Assembly: GCA_035370465.1 (NCBI GenBank)
Contig: DAOOVW010000051.1
Location: 1-10,707 of the forward strand
Reading direction: 5' to 3'
Source: a bacterium
GTDB taxonomy: Bacteria > Ratteibacteria > UBA8468 > B48-G9 > JAFGKM01
DNA: 10,707 bases
Below, piece by piece: positions 1 through 5,246 of this stretch (the stretch's first letter is position 1; each line of letters begins with the position of its first letter). The position numbers and the translations under genes were made by a program. The notes below the pieces were generated by a model, which saw only the letters and a program-made list of their open reading frames with translations, did no database searches and was not told the DNA's origin.

Positions 1-56
1 GGCAGAGCACCGCCCTTTTAAGGCGGGGGTGGCAGGTTCGAGCCCTGCGCGGCCTA
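1..56 (+). tRNA. tRNA-Lys (anticodon UUU), 5' end cut off by the window
   Basis: The anticodon stem 10-14 pairs with 22-26 around the seven-base loop CTTTTAA, giving anticodon TTT at 17-19. The T arm follows (stem 32-36 with 44-48, loop TTCGAGC). The 3' acceptor strand is GCGGCCT at 49-55, with discriminator A56. The 5' acceptor strand and most of the D arm lie outside the window. No CCA is encoded, so it must be added after transcription. Confidence 0.93.
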
Positions 57-159
57 TTAAAACAGGTAAAACATAGACAAAAAAAATAATTGGGGTAAAA
101 TATAAATATAATAAACGAATTAGATAAAAGAGAGAACACCTCCTCAGTACCCCCTTTAA

Positions 160-203
160 GGGAGAGGTTCCAAAATTATACTGGGACCTCTCCCATTTTT
201 TTT
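160..203 (+). terminator. Strong intrinsic terminator between tRNA-Lys and the rml locus
   Basis: A 12-bp stem (160-171 with 183-194, one G-T pair) encloses an 11-base loop and is followed by eight T residues at 196-203. It would end the tRNA-Lys transcript or a short RNA started near the TATAAT at 107-112. The 5' arm can also pair with an upstream stretch (GAAC 134-137 plus CTC 140-142 with 164-170), so a competing fold is possible. Confidence 0.85.
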
Positions 204-232
204 ATATTATTTTTTTAAAATTCTAAAACTTC

Positions 233-241
233 TGATAAAAT
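233..241 (+). promoter_or_regulatory. Probable extended -10 promoter of the rmlC-like gene
   Basis: TG-A-TAAAAT at 233-241 reads as an extended -10 element. It ends 7 bases before the ATG at 249, and no Shine-Dalgarno sequence precedes that ATG, so the transcript would be nearly leaderless. The -35 region falls in an A/T run with no good match. The call rests on position and the extended -10. Confidence 0.4.
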
Positions 242-248
242 ATAAATT

Positions 249-710
249 ATGGAATTAATAAAAGATGTCCAGATTAAGAATTTAAAAGTCATTCCTGATG
301 AAAGAGGAATATTAATAGAGATTTTAAGAAATGACGACGAAATTTTTGAAAAGTTTGGGCAGGTATATATAACAACTGCTTATCCAGGCGTTGTGAAAGC
401 ATGGCATTGTCACCAGTTTCAAAATGATAATTTAACTGTCATAAAAGGAATGGCAAAAATTGTCCTTTGTGATTTGAGAAAAGAAAGTCCAACTTATAAA
501 AAAATTAATGAGTTTTTTGTTGGTATTTATAATCATATTTTAATTCATATTCCTGCTGGTATCTACCATGGGTTTAAGTGCATATCTGAAGAAGAATGTA
601 TCGTTTTAAATATCCCTACAAACACATATAATTATAAAAATCCAGATGAGTTACGACTCCCATTTGATACAGATAAAATTCCATATAACTGGGAAAGGAG
701 GAATTATTAA
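249..710 (+). CDS. rmlC: dTDP-4-dehydrorhamnose 3,5-epimerase-family cupin (RmlC-like)
   Basis: This 153-residue RmlC-type cupin would epimerise dTDP-4-dehydro-6-deoxyglucose at C3 and C5 in dTDP-L-rhamnose synthesis in the cytosol. The sequence shows DERG at 17-20, the WHCHQ segment at 52-56 (His53 is the likely catalytic or pocket histidine), IPAGIYHGF at 101-109 and the NPDELRLPF block at 131-139. It is shorter than classical RmlC (about 180 residues) and has KAWHCH where classical enzymes read RGLH. It could therefore be a related sugar-nucleotide epimerase or isomerase; the adjacent rmlA, rmlB and rmlD favour the rhamnose role. The start at 249 has no Shine-Dalgarno site but lies just after a -10-like element. 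Its last codons fall in a direct repeat shared with the rmlA start region. Confidence 0.85.
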   Translation: MELIKDVQIKNLKVIPDERGILIEILRNDDEIFEKFGQVYITTAYPGVVKAWHCHQFQNDNLTVIKGMAKIVLCDLRKESPTYKKINEFFVGIYNHILIHIPAGIYHGFKCISEEECIVLNIPTNTYNYKNPDELRLPFDTDKIPYNWERRNY

Positions 711-726
711 GTGAAAGGGGTAATTC
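693..726 (+). repeat. Direct repeat, upstream copy (module boundary)
   Basis: Positions 693-721 are identical to 2049-2077 (29 bp). With one mismatch at 722/2078 the match runs to 726/2082 (34 bp). The copy contains the end of rmlC (stop 708-710), an AAAGGAGG ribosome site, and a GTG at 711 followed by codons for K-G-V-I. That is a dead copy of the rmlA start, which continues into a short frame ending at 773. Similarity stops on both sides. Confidence 0.95.
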
Positions 727-747
727 AAAAAAAATTAATATTAAAAA

Positions 748-755
748 GAGGTGAT
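748..755 (+). promoter_or_regulatory. Ribosome binding site of the zinc-ribbon gene
   Basis: GAGGTGAT lies 7 bases before the ATG at 763 and is an excellent match to the anti-Shine-Dalgarno sequence. It fixes the start of the first gene in the inserted module. Confidence 0.8.
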
Positions 756-762
756 GTAAAAA

Positions 763-960
763 ATGGGAATTAAATGTAGAGATTGTAATAAAAAAGCTGA
801 AGTGAATATACAAAAAATTTGGATAAAATGGGATTATAATTATAAAGATGACTCATATTCGGATACATTTGAAGCATTGTTAGATGCCGAGGAACCTATA
901 GGAGAAAACAATTTGCATTTTTGTAAAAAATGTTTTTATAAATGGATGTACTGGGAATAA
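763..960 (+). CDS. Small zinc-ribbon protein, first gene of the inserted module
   Basis: This 65-residue protein has two CxxC pairs, C5/C8 near the N-terminus and C54/C57 near the C-terminus. They are separated by an acidic, aromatic middle, so the protein is likely to fold as one zinc ribbon. It has no signal peptide or membrane segment. I do not recognise the family. The start is supported by a near-perfect Shine-Dalgarno site 7 bases upstream. Its stop TAA (958-960) overlaps an ATG at 960, so translation is probably coupled to the EVE-nuclease gene. It may be a nucleic-acid-binding partner or regulator of that protein, which is inference from gene order only. Confidence 0.75.
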   Translation: MGIKCRDCNKKAEVNIQKIWIKWDYNYKDDSYSDTFEALLDAEEPIGENNLHFCKKCFYKWMYWE

Positions 961-1877
961 TGATAAACGATATATATTCTAATTCTTGCTGGATTATGTC
1001 CAGCAATAAAGAAAATTTCAAATATGCAATTGAGATATATAATAGAACTTGGGGTGTGCAAGATAAGTGGTTTCCACAGTGGAAGGCATTAGAGAGGGAA
1101 AATATAATATTTTTTTATATTTCAGATAATGTAAAAAAAATAATAGGATGTGGAAAAATTGAAAATAAATTCATACAAAGGGAACCTCTTTGGCCGGATG
1201 AAATCAGAGAAAATAAAGTAAAATATCCTCTTAGATTTACCTTCAAAGTAGATATTTTACTTTCCGAAAATGAGTGGAATAATAGAGGTATAGATATTAT
1301 CAAGTTTATGAAGGAAAATTGGGGAAGAGGGAAATTTGCTGAATTACTGCGGGGTGGTGTAAATTTTATTCAACATAAAGAACTGATAAACTTTTTAATT
1401 AGAGAATTTAATAAAAAATTGAGTTATGAAATACTTTTTGACAAAATACCAATTCAATATGAAGAAGAAGTAATAGAAGAACAGGATTTGCATAAACAAT
1501 TAATAGAATTAATAGTACAAATTGGAAATATGAATAATCTTTTGAGTCAAAAAGAATATAAAATTGATAATATGATATTAGATGTTGTTTGGAGAAGAAT
1601 TGAAAAGGGTTCTCCTACATATGTATTTGAAGTTCAAGTAGGGGGAGATGTTTATCATGCTTTAAGTAAACTCAAGCATGCTTTTGATTTGTGGAATAGT
1701 AATGTTTTTCTTATAATCCACTCTAAAAGAGATGTTATTAAAGCAGACCAGTTATTAGGAGGTACTTTTCATGAGATAAAGGAGAGAGTTAAAATTATTA
1801 ATTCAAAAGATATTAGAGAACTTTATAAGAGAAAAAAATCTTGGGTAGAGTTTGAAAAAAAATTGGGGATTTTGTAA
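960..1877 (+). CDS. EVE (PUA-like) domain fused to PD-(D/E)XK-like nuclease; candidate modification-dependent restriction protein
   Basis: This 305-residue protein (counted from ATG 960) has two parts. Residues about 9-105 look like an EVE domain: CWIMSS at 10-15, a W-rich segment, FFYIS at 51-55, IIGCGKI at 61-67 and LWPDE at 77-81. EVE domains belong to the PUA/YTH fold group that reads modified bases. Residues about 165-285 resemble a PD-(D/E)XK nuclease: a Glu-rich helix with LHKQL (about 177-181), ILDVVW (D208) and FEVQ (E224, Q226), then a helix and FLIIHSKRD. Gln replaces the usual Lys of ExK, a variant known in some nuclease families. The inferred role is cleavage of DNA carrying modified bases. 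The start at 960 is chosen because it forms TAATG with the zinc-ribbon stop; an in-frame ATG at 942 would add six residues. Neither has a clear ribosome site. Confidence 0.72.
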   Translation: MINDIYSNSCWIMSSNKENFKYAIEIYNRTWGVQDKWFPQWKALERENIIFFYISDNVKKIIGCGKIENKFIQREPLWPDEIRENKVKYPLRFTFKVDILLSENEWNNRGIDIIKFMKENWGRGKFAELLRGGVNFIQHKELINFLIREFNKKLSYEILFDKIPIQYEEEVIEEQDLHKQLIELIVQIGNMNNLLSQKEYKIDNMILDVVWRRIEKGSPTYVFEVQVGGDVYHALSKLKHAFDLWNSNVFLIIHSKRDVIKADQLLGGTFHEIKERVKIINSKDIRELYKRKKSWVEFEKKLGIL

Positions 1878-1887
1878 TATTTTTACG

Positions 1888-2070
1888 ATGAATTTTATAA
1901 GAGAAACAAAAACACCTGAAAATGTAAAAAAAGTTGCTATTGTTGACGGAATTATCTGGTTTGCAAAGAAGGGGAAAATAAAAGAACAGATTGAAAATAT
2001 TAAGGATGATGAACTTGTTTTTAGCGCTTTACTATTAGATGAATTTTTGAAAGGAGGAATTATTAAGTGA
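1888..2070 (+). CDS. Hypothetical 60-aa protein, last gene of the inserted module
   Basis: This small ORF encodes 60 residues: charged ends around a hydrophobic core (VAIVDGIIWFA, then an acidic helix and LLLDEFL). It lies 10 bases after the nuclease stop and has no clear ribosome site. A TTG at 1852 would extend it upstream across an eight-A run (1855-1862) inside the nuclease gene. Its last seven codons and stop lie inside the direct repeat in a different frame from rmlC, so its C-terminus may be a product of the insertion. It could be a truncated gene, a small partner or antitoxin-like protein, or non-functional. I do not recognise the family. Confidence 0.45.
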   Translation: MNFIRETKTPENVKKVAIVDGIIWFAKKGKIKEQIENIKDDELVFSALLLDEFLKGGIIK

Positions 2071-2082
2071 AAGGGGTTATTC
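2049..2082 (+). repeat. Direct repeat, downstream copy (carries the working rmlA start)
   Basis: This is the second copy of the 693-726 repeat, offset by 1356 bp: perfect for 29 bp to 2077, with a single mismatch at 2078. It supplies AGGAGG at 2052-2057 and the GTG start of rmlA at 2067. The rmlA frame then runs on uninterrupted. Confidence 0.95.
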
Positions 2083-2798
2083 TGGCTGGTGGGCTGGGTA
2101 AAAGGTTGTATCCTTTAACAAAAATTACTAATAAACATCTTCTTCCTGTCTATAATAAACCAATGATTTTTTATCCGATAGAAACACTTATTGATGCAGG
2201 AATAACAGATATTTTGATAGTTACAGGAGGAAATTTTGCCGGTGATTTTCTCCAACTTCTTGGAAATGGGAAAATTTTTGGACTTCCTAATTTGAACTAT
2301 ACTTATCAAGAAGGAGAGGGTGGTATTGCAGATGCCCTTTCTCTGGCTGAAAACTTCTCAAAAGATGATAAAATTGTTGTTATTCTTGGAGATAATATAA
2401 TTGAAAAAAGTATAAAAGAACAGGTTGAAATTTTCAAAAAGCAAAAAAAGGGAGCAAGAATTTTGTTAAAGAAAGTTGAAAACCCGGAAAGATTTGGCGT
2501 CGTGGAGTTCAATAAAAAAGGAAAAATAAAAAGAATAATAGAAAAACCAGAAAAAGCGCCTACTGATTATGTTGTTACTGGAATTTATATGTATGATAGA
2601 TATGTTTTTGAAATTATAAAGACACTTAAGCCATCAAAAAGGGGAGAACTTGAAATAACTGATGTTAACAATAGATACTTAAAAAATGGAGAACTTACAT
2701 ATGGAATTATTGATGGTTGGTGGACAGATGCAGGAACTTTTGATTCCCTTCTAAAAGCAAATAATCTTGTTGCGAAAAAAACAAAGAAAAGAAAATGA
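2067..2798 (+). CDS. rmlA: Glucose-1-phosphate thymidylyltransferase (RmlA, short form)
   Basis: RmlA joins glucose-1-phosphate and dTTP to make dTDP-glucose and pyrophosphate, the first step of dTDP-rhamnose synthesis. The 243 residues show the nucleotide-binding loop LAGGLGKRLYPLT (6-18), KHLLPV with Lys23, the metal-site Asp in ILGD (Asp109), EKP with Glu159/Lys160, VTGIYMYD at 170-177 and WWTDAGT with Asp221. It is somewhat shorter than the roughly 290-residue E. coli type and matches the compact form found in many bacteria and archaea. The start is GTG at 2067, with AGGAGG 9 bases upstream, both inside the direct repeat. Its stop overlaps the rmlB ATG by 4 bp. It ends in a Lys/Arg-rich tail. 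Confidence 0.96.
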   Translation: MKGVILAGGLGKRLYPLTKITNKHLLPVYNKPMIFYPIETLIDAGITDILIVTGGNFAGDFLQLLGNGKIFGLPNLNYTYQEGEGGIADALSLAENFSKDDKIVVILGDNIIEKSIKEQVEIFKKQKKGARILLKKVENPERFGVVEFNKKGKIKRIIEKPEKAPTDYVVTGIYMYDRYVFEIIKTLKPSKRGELEITDVNNRYLKNGELTYGIIDGWWTDAGTFDSLLKANNLVAKKTKKRK

Positions 2799-3808
2799 AA
2801 ATAGTAATTACAGGTGGGTGTGGATTTATTGGTTCAAACTTTATAAGGTATATAATTAAAAAATATCCTGAATACGAAATTTTAAATATTGATAAACTTA
2901 CTTATGCAGGAAATCCTGAGAATTTAGGAGATATTGAAAATAATAAAAATTATAAATTTCTAAAGAAAGATATATGTGATAAAAGTATTATTGATGATAT
3001 ATCCGCAGGATCCTTTGGAAAAAATTATGATGTAATAATAAACTTTGCAGCAGAAAGCCATGTTGATAGGTCAATAGGTAATCCAGAAAAATTTCTGAAA
3101 ACAGATATTTTCGGGACTTTTAATTTACTTGAAATTGTAAGAAAATTAAATTTTAAAAGATTTATTCAAATCTCTACTGATGAAGTTTATGGAAGTATTC
3201 AAAAAGGGAGTTTTGATGAGTCAGCCCCTCTAAATCCTTCTAACCCATATTCTGCAAGTAAAGGGAGTGCTGACCTTTTAGTTCTTTCATATTTTAAGAC
3301 ATATAAAAGTCCTGTAGTTATTATAAGGAGTACAAACAATTATGGTCCATATCAATATCCAGAAAAATTTATTCCACTTTTTATAATAAATGCAATAAGA
3401 AATAAAAAACTTCCACTTTATGGAGATGGACGGAATGTCAGAGATTATCTTTTTGTTCTTGATAACTGTAAAGGAATAGATATTGTTTTACATAAAGGGA
3501 AAGAAGGAGAGATTTATAATATATCTGCTGGTAATGAAAAAGAAAATATATATGTTGCTAATAAAATACTTGAATATTTAGGGAAAGATGAATCTCTAAT
3601 TGAATTTGTTAAAGATAGACCTGGACATGATAAAAGATATTCAATAAATAGTGATAAAATAAGAAAATTGGGCTGGAAAGATGAAGTTTCTTTTGAAGAT
3701 GGACTGAAAAGAACTGTTGAGTGGTATAAGGAAAATGTTGAGTGGTGGAAAAAAATACTTAATAGGCAGAGTTATAAAAATTATTATAAAAAACAGTACA
3801 GAAAATGA
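2795..3808 (+). CDS. rmlB: dTDP-glucose 4,6-dehydratase (RmlB)
   Basis: This 337-residue extended short-chain dehydrogenase converts dTDP-glucose to dTDP-4-dehydro-6-deoxyglucose using bound NAD. The Rossmann GGCGFIG motif is at 7-13. The catalytic set Thr128-Asp129-Glu130 is in STDEVYG, and Tyr152 and Lys156 are in YSASK. NNYGPYQYPEKFIP (181-194) and RPGHDKRY (275-282) are dTDP-sugar-binding blocks typical of RmlB. It starts in an ATGA overlap with rmlA and ends in another ATGA overlap with rmlD, so the three genes are translationally coupled. The C-terminus is Lys/Tyr-rich and slightly extended. Confidence 0.97.
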   Translation: MKIVITGGCGFIGSNFIRYIIKKYPEYEILNIDKLTYAGNPENLGDIENNKNYKFLKKDICDKSIIDDISAGSFGKNYDVIINFAAESHVDRSIGNPEKFLKTDIFGTFNLLEIVRKLNFKRFIQISTDEVYGSIQKGSFDESAPLNPSNPYSASKGSADLLVLSYFKTYKSPVVIIRSTNNYGPYQYPEKFIPLFIINAIRNKKLPLYGDGRNVRDYLFVLDNCKGIDIVLHKGKEGEIYNISAGNEKENIYVANKILEYLGKDESLIEFVKDRPGHDKRYSINSDKIRKLGWKDEVSFEDGLKRTVEWYKENVEWWKKILNRQSYKNYYKKQYRK

Positions 3809-4644
3809 AAATTTTAATTACAGGGGGAAAAGGACTTGTTGGTAGTTATCTCACAAAAATTCTATCAGAAAAATATAATGTTATAAGTACTGGAAGAGAA
3901 GAAGTTGATATTGTAAATTATGATAAGTCATTGGATTTTATTAAAAATATAAAACCAGAAGTTATTATACATTGTGCTGCTTTTTCTAATGTAGATGGGT
4001 GTGAAGTAGAACAGGAGAAAGCATATAAAGTTAATTCTATCGGGACATTAAATATATCAAAAATTTGTCAAGAGGTAAAAAGCAAACTTATATATATAAG
4101 TACTGATTTTGTTTTTAATGGAGAGAAGAAAAAACCATATTCTGAAATAGATATTCCAGAACCAATAAATCATTATGGGAAAACAAAACTTATTGGAGAA
4201 TATTATGTTTCTCATCTCTTAAATGATTTTGTAATAGTGAGGTCTTCAAGAATCTTTGGCAAAAGTGGAAAAAATTTTGGTTCAAAATTACCAACTCTCT
4301 TAAAAAATGACCAGAAAGTCAAACTTACAACTGATATAATAAACTCCCCAACTTATGCATTTGAACTCGCAAAAGCAATAGAGTTTTTAATTAAACAAAA
4401 TTATAAAGGAATAATAAATATTTGTAATGAAGGAGAATGTAGTTGGTATGAATTTGGGAAAGAAGTTATTAAAATTTTAAAAAAGAAAGAAAGAAGGATA
4501 GAAAAAATAAAATTTTCACAATTTGAATATAAAGCAAAAAGACCGAAATATTCTACATTGGATGTATCTTTATTGAAAACATTGGGTTATTATCCTGTTT
4601 CCTGGCAGTTGTCTCTAAGAAAATTTTTATCCGACCAGTTTTAG
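3805..4644 (+). CDS. rmlD: dTDP-4-dehydrorhamnose reductase (RmlD)
   Basis: RmlD carries out the last step: NAD(P)H-dependent reduction of dTDP-4-dehydro-L-rhamnose to dTDP-L-rhamnose. The 279 residues show GGKGLVG (7-13), AAFSNVDGCE (58-67), STDFVFNG (99-106), and Tyr124/Lys128 in YGKTK. The RSSRIFG strand and a WYEFGKE segment near 214-220 are standard for the family, and the length is normal. It overlaps rmlB by 4 bp and ends the rml run. A tRNA promoter begins 6 bases after its stop. Confidence 0.94.
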   Translation: MKILITGGKGLVGSYLTKILSEKYNVISTGREEVDIVNYDKSLDFIKNIKPEVIIHCAAFSNVDGCEVEQEKAYKVNSIGTLNISKICQEVKSKLIYISTDFVFNGEKKKPYSEIDIPEPINHYGKTKLIGEYYVSHLLNDFVIVRSSRIFGKSGKNFGSKLPTLLKNDQKVKLTTDIINSPTYAFELAKAIEFLIKQNYKGIINICNEGECSWYEFGKEVIKILKKKERRIEKIKFSQFEYKAKRPKYSTLDVSLLKTLGYYPVSWQLSLRKFLSDQF

Positions 4645-4649
4645 TTATC

Positions 4650-4677
4650 TTGACAGACACACTTTTATCAGTATAAT
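4650..4677 (+). promoter_or_regulatory. Consensus sigma70-type promoter of tRNA-Glu
   Basis: TTGACA (4650-4655) and TATAAT (4672-4677) are both perfect, with a 16-bp spacer. The predicted start near 4684 leaves a leader of about 20 bases before the tRNA at 4704. Confidence 0.88.
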
Positions 4678-4703
4678 CTTAATTTAAGTTATATTTTGAA
4701 TTT

Positions 4704-4775
4704 GCCCCCATCGACTAGCGGTTAGGTCACCACTCTTTCAAGGTGGTAGCGCCGGTTCGAGTCCGGCTGGGGGCG
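4704..4775 (+). tRNA. tRNA-Glu (anticodon UUC)
   Basis: The acceptor stem GCCCCCA (4704-4710) pairs with TGGGGGC (4768-4774), with discriminator G4775. The anticodon stem 4730-4734 pairs with 4742-4746 around CTTTCAA, giving TTC at 4737-4739. The T arm is GCCGG-TTCGAGT-CCGGC, with a four-base variable region. CCA is not encoded. A five-T run follows immediately (4776-4780) and may help end transcription, although no hairpin precedes it apart from the tRNA itself. Confidence 0.97.
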
Positions 4776-4858
4776 TTTTTAAAATTTATTTAAAACATTT
4801 CCTTAAAATCAAAATTTTCTTCATCATAAGAAATCTCACTTCTATCAATAACTTTTGT

Positions 4859-5158
4859 TTAAATTACTCTATAAAGATGTAAAATATCAACCCCTATTGT
4901 TTTTATAAATTCCATCGCTTCTTTTCTGCTTTCAAACAAAAATTCATATCTTTCCTTAAAAGGTATTTTTTTTATTTCACTTTCTGGGAGTTCTCTTATA
5001 GATGCATACATTATATAACCAAAGTAAGGATTTCTTATGAGTTTTATCTCTTCAATAATCTGTTCTCCTGGGCTTATTCCAATAGTTAATGTTTCTTCTG
5101 GAGATAAACAGAAATATTCATTTGGTCTCATCCTATATCTTTTTACTTCTTTTTCCAT
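4859..5158 (-). CDS. Hypothetical 99-aa protein
   Basis: I do not recognise this family. The protein is soluble-looking, mixed alpha/beta and charged, with no signal peptide, membrane segment or cysteine motif (a single Cys at residue 17). It contains a PYFGYIMYASIRELP segment at 44-58 and an FKERYEFLFESRKEAMEFIKTIG helix-like stretch at 67-89. No clear ribosome site precedes the ATG at 5158; an internal Met at residue 10 is an alternative start. It is transcribed away from the ATPase genes and towards tRNA-Glu. The frame stays open for 22 further codons after its TAA (down to 4790) with coding-like composition, so the C-terminus may be cut short. Confidence 0.65.
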   Translation of the reverse strand: MEKEVKRYRMRPNEYFCLSPEETLTIGISPGEQIIEEIKLIRNPYFGYIMYASIRELPESEIKKIPFKERYEFLFESRKEAMEFIKTIGVDILHLYRVI

Positions 5159-5208
5159 ATAAAAATTTTAAAATAATTCTTTCAATGAAGTCAAATTTAA
5201 TTTTTATA

Positions 5209-5237
5209 TTTACACTTTTTTAATTTTTTCGTATAAT
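5209..5237 (+). promoter_or_regulatory. Promoter of the V/A-ATPase B-D genes, near-leaderless
   Basis: TTTACA (5209-5214) and TATAAT (5232-5237) are separated by 17 bp. Initiation about 7 bases after the -10 would be at about 5244, only 3 bases before the ATG at 5247. No Shine-Dalgarno sequence precedes that ATG, consistent with a leaderless mRNA. Confidence 0.75.
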
Positions 5238-5246
5238 AGAAAAACA

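Larger units (their letters stand above)
722..2048 (+). mobile_element. Putative inserted gene module between rmlC and rmlA
   Basis: This 1327-bp unique segment lies between the two direct-repeat copies; the segment plus one copy is 1356 bp. It splits what would otherwise be a zero-gap rmlC-rmlA junction (TAA directly followed by GTG). It carries a zinc-ribbon ORF, an EVE-nuclease ORF and a small ORF, none with a role in rhamnose synthesis. No transposase, integrase or terminal inverted repeats are visible, so the mechanism of entry is unknown: homologous recombination through a circle, movement by an enzyme in trans, or duplication during recombination are all possible. The base composition looks similar to the surroundings. 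Confidence 0.5.

Noticed and set aside
96..107. 12-base string shared with 236-247 (TAAAATATAAAT)
   Set aside because: It is pure A/T and close to background in this sequence; it could be a shared -10 type but is too weak to call a repeat.
183..194. GGGACC stretch resembling a T-box riboswitch core
   Set aside because: It forms the 3' arm of the terminator, whereas the T-box sequence lies in the 5' part. No specifier stem is present, and the downstream gene is not an amino-acid gene.
711..773. GTG-started short frame after rmlC (V-K-G-V-I... 20 codons)
   Set aside because: It is the dead copy of the rmlA start inside the direct repeat, running into unrelated sequence; it is not a gene.
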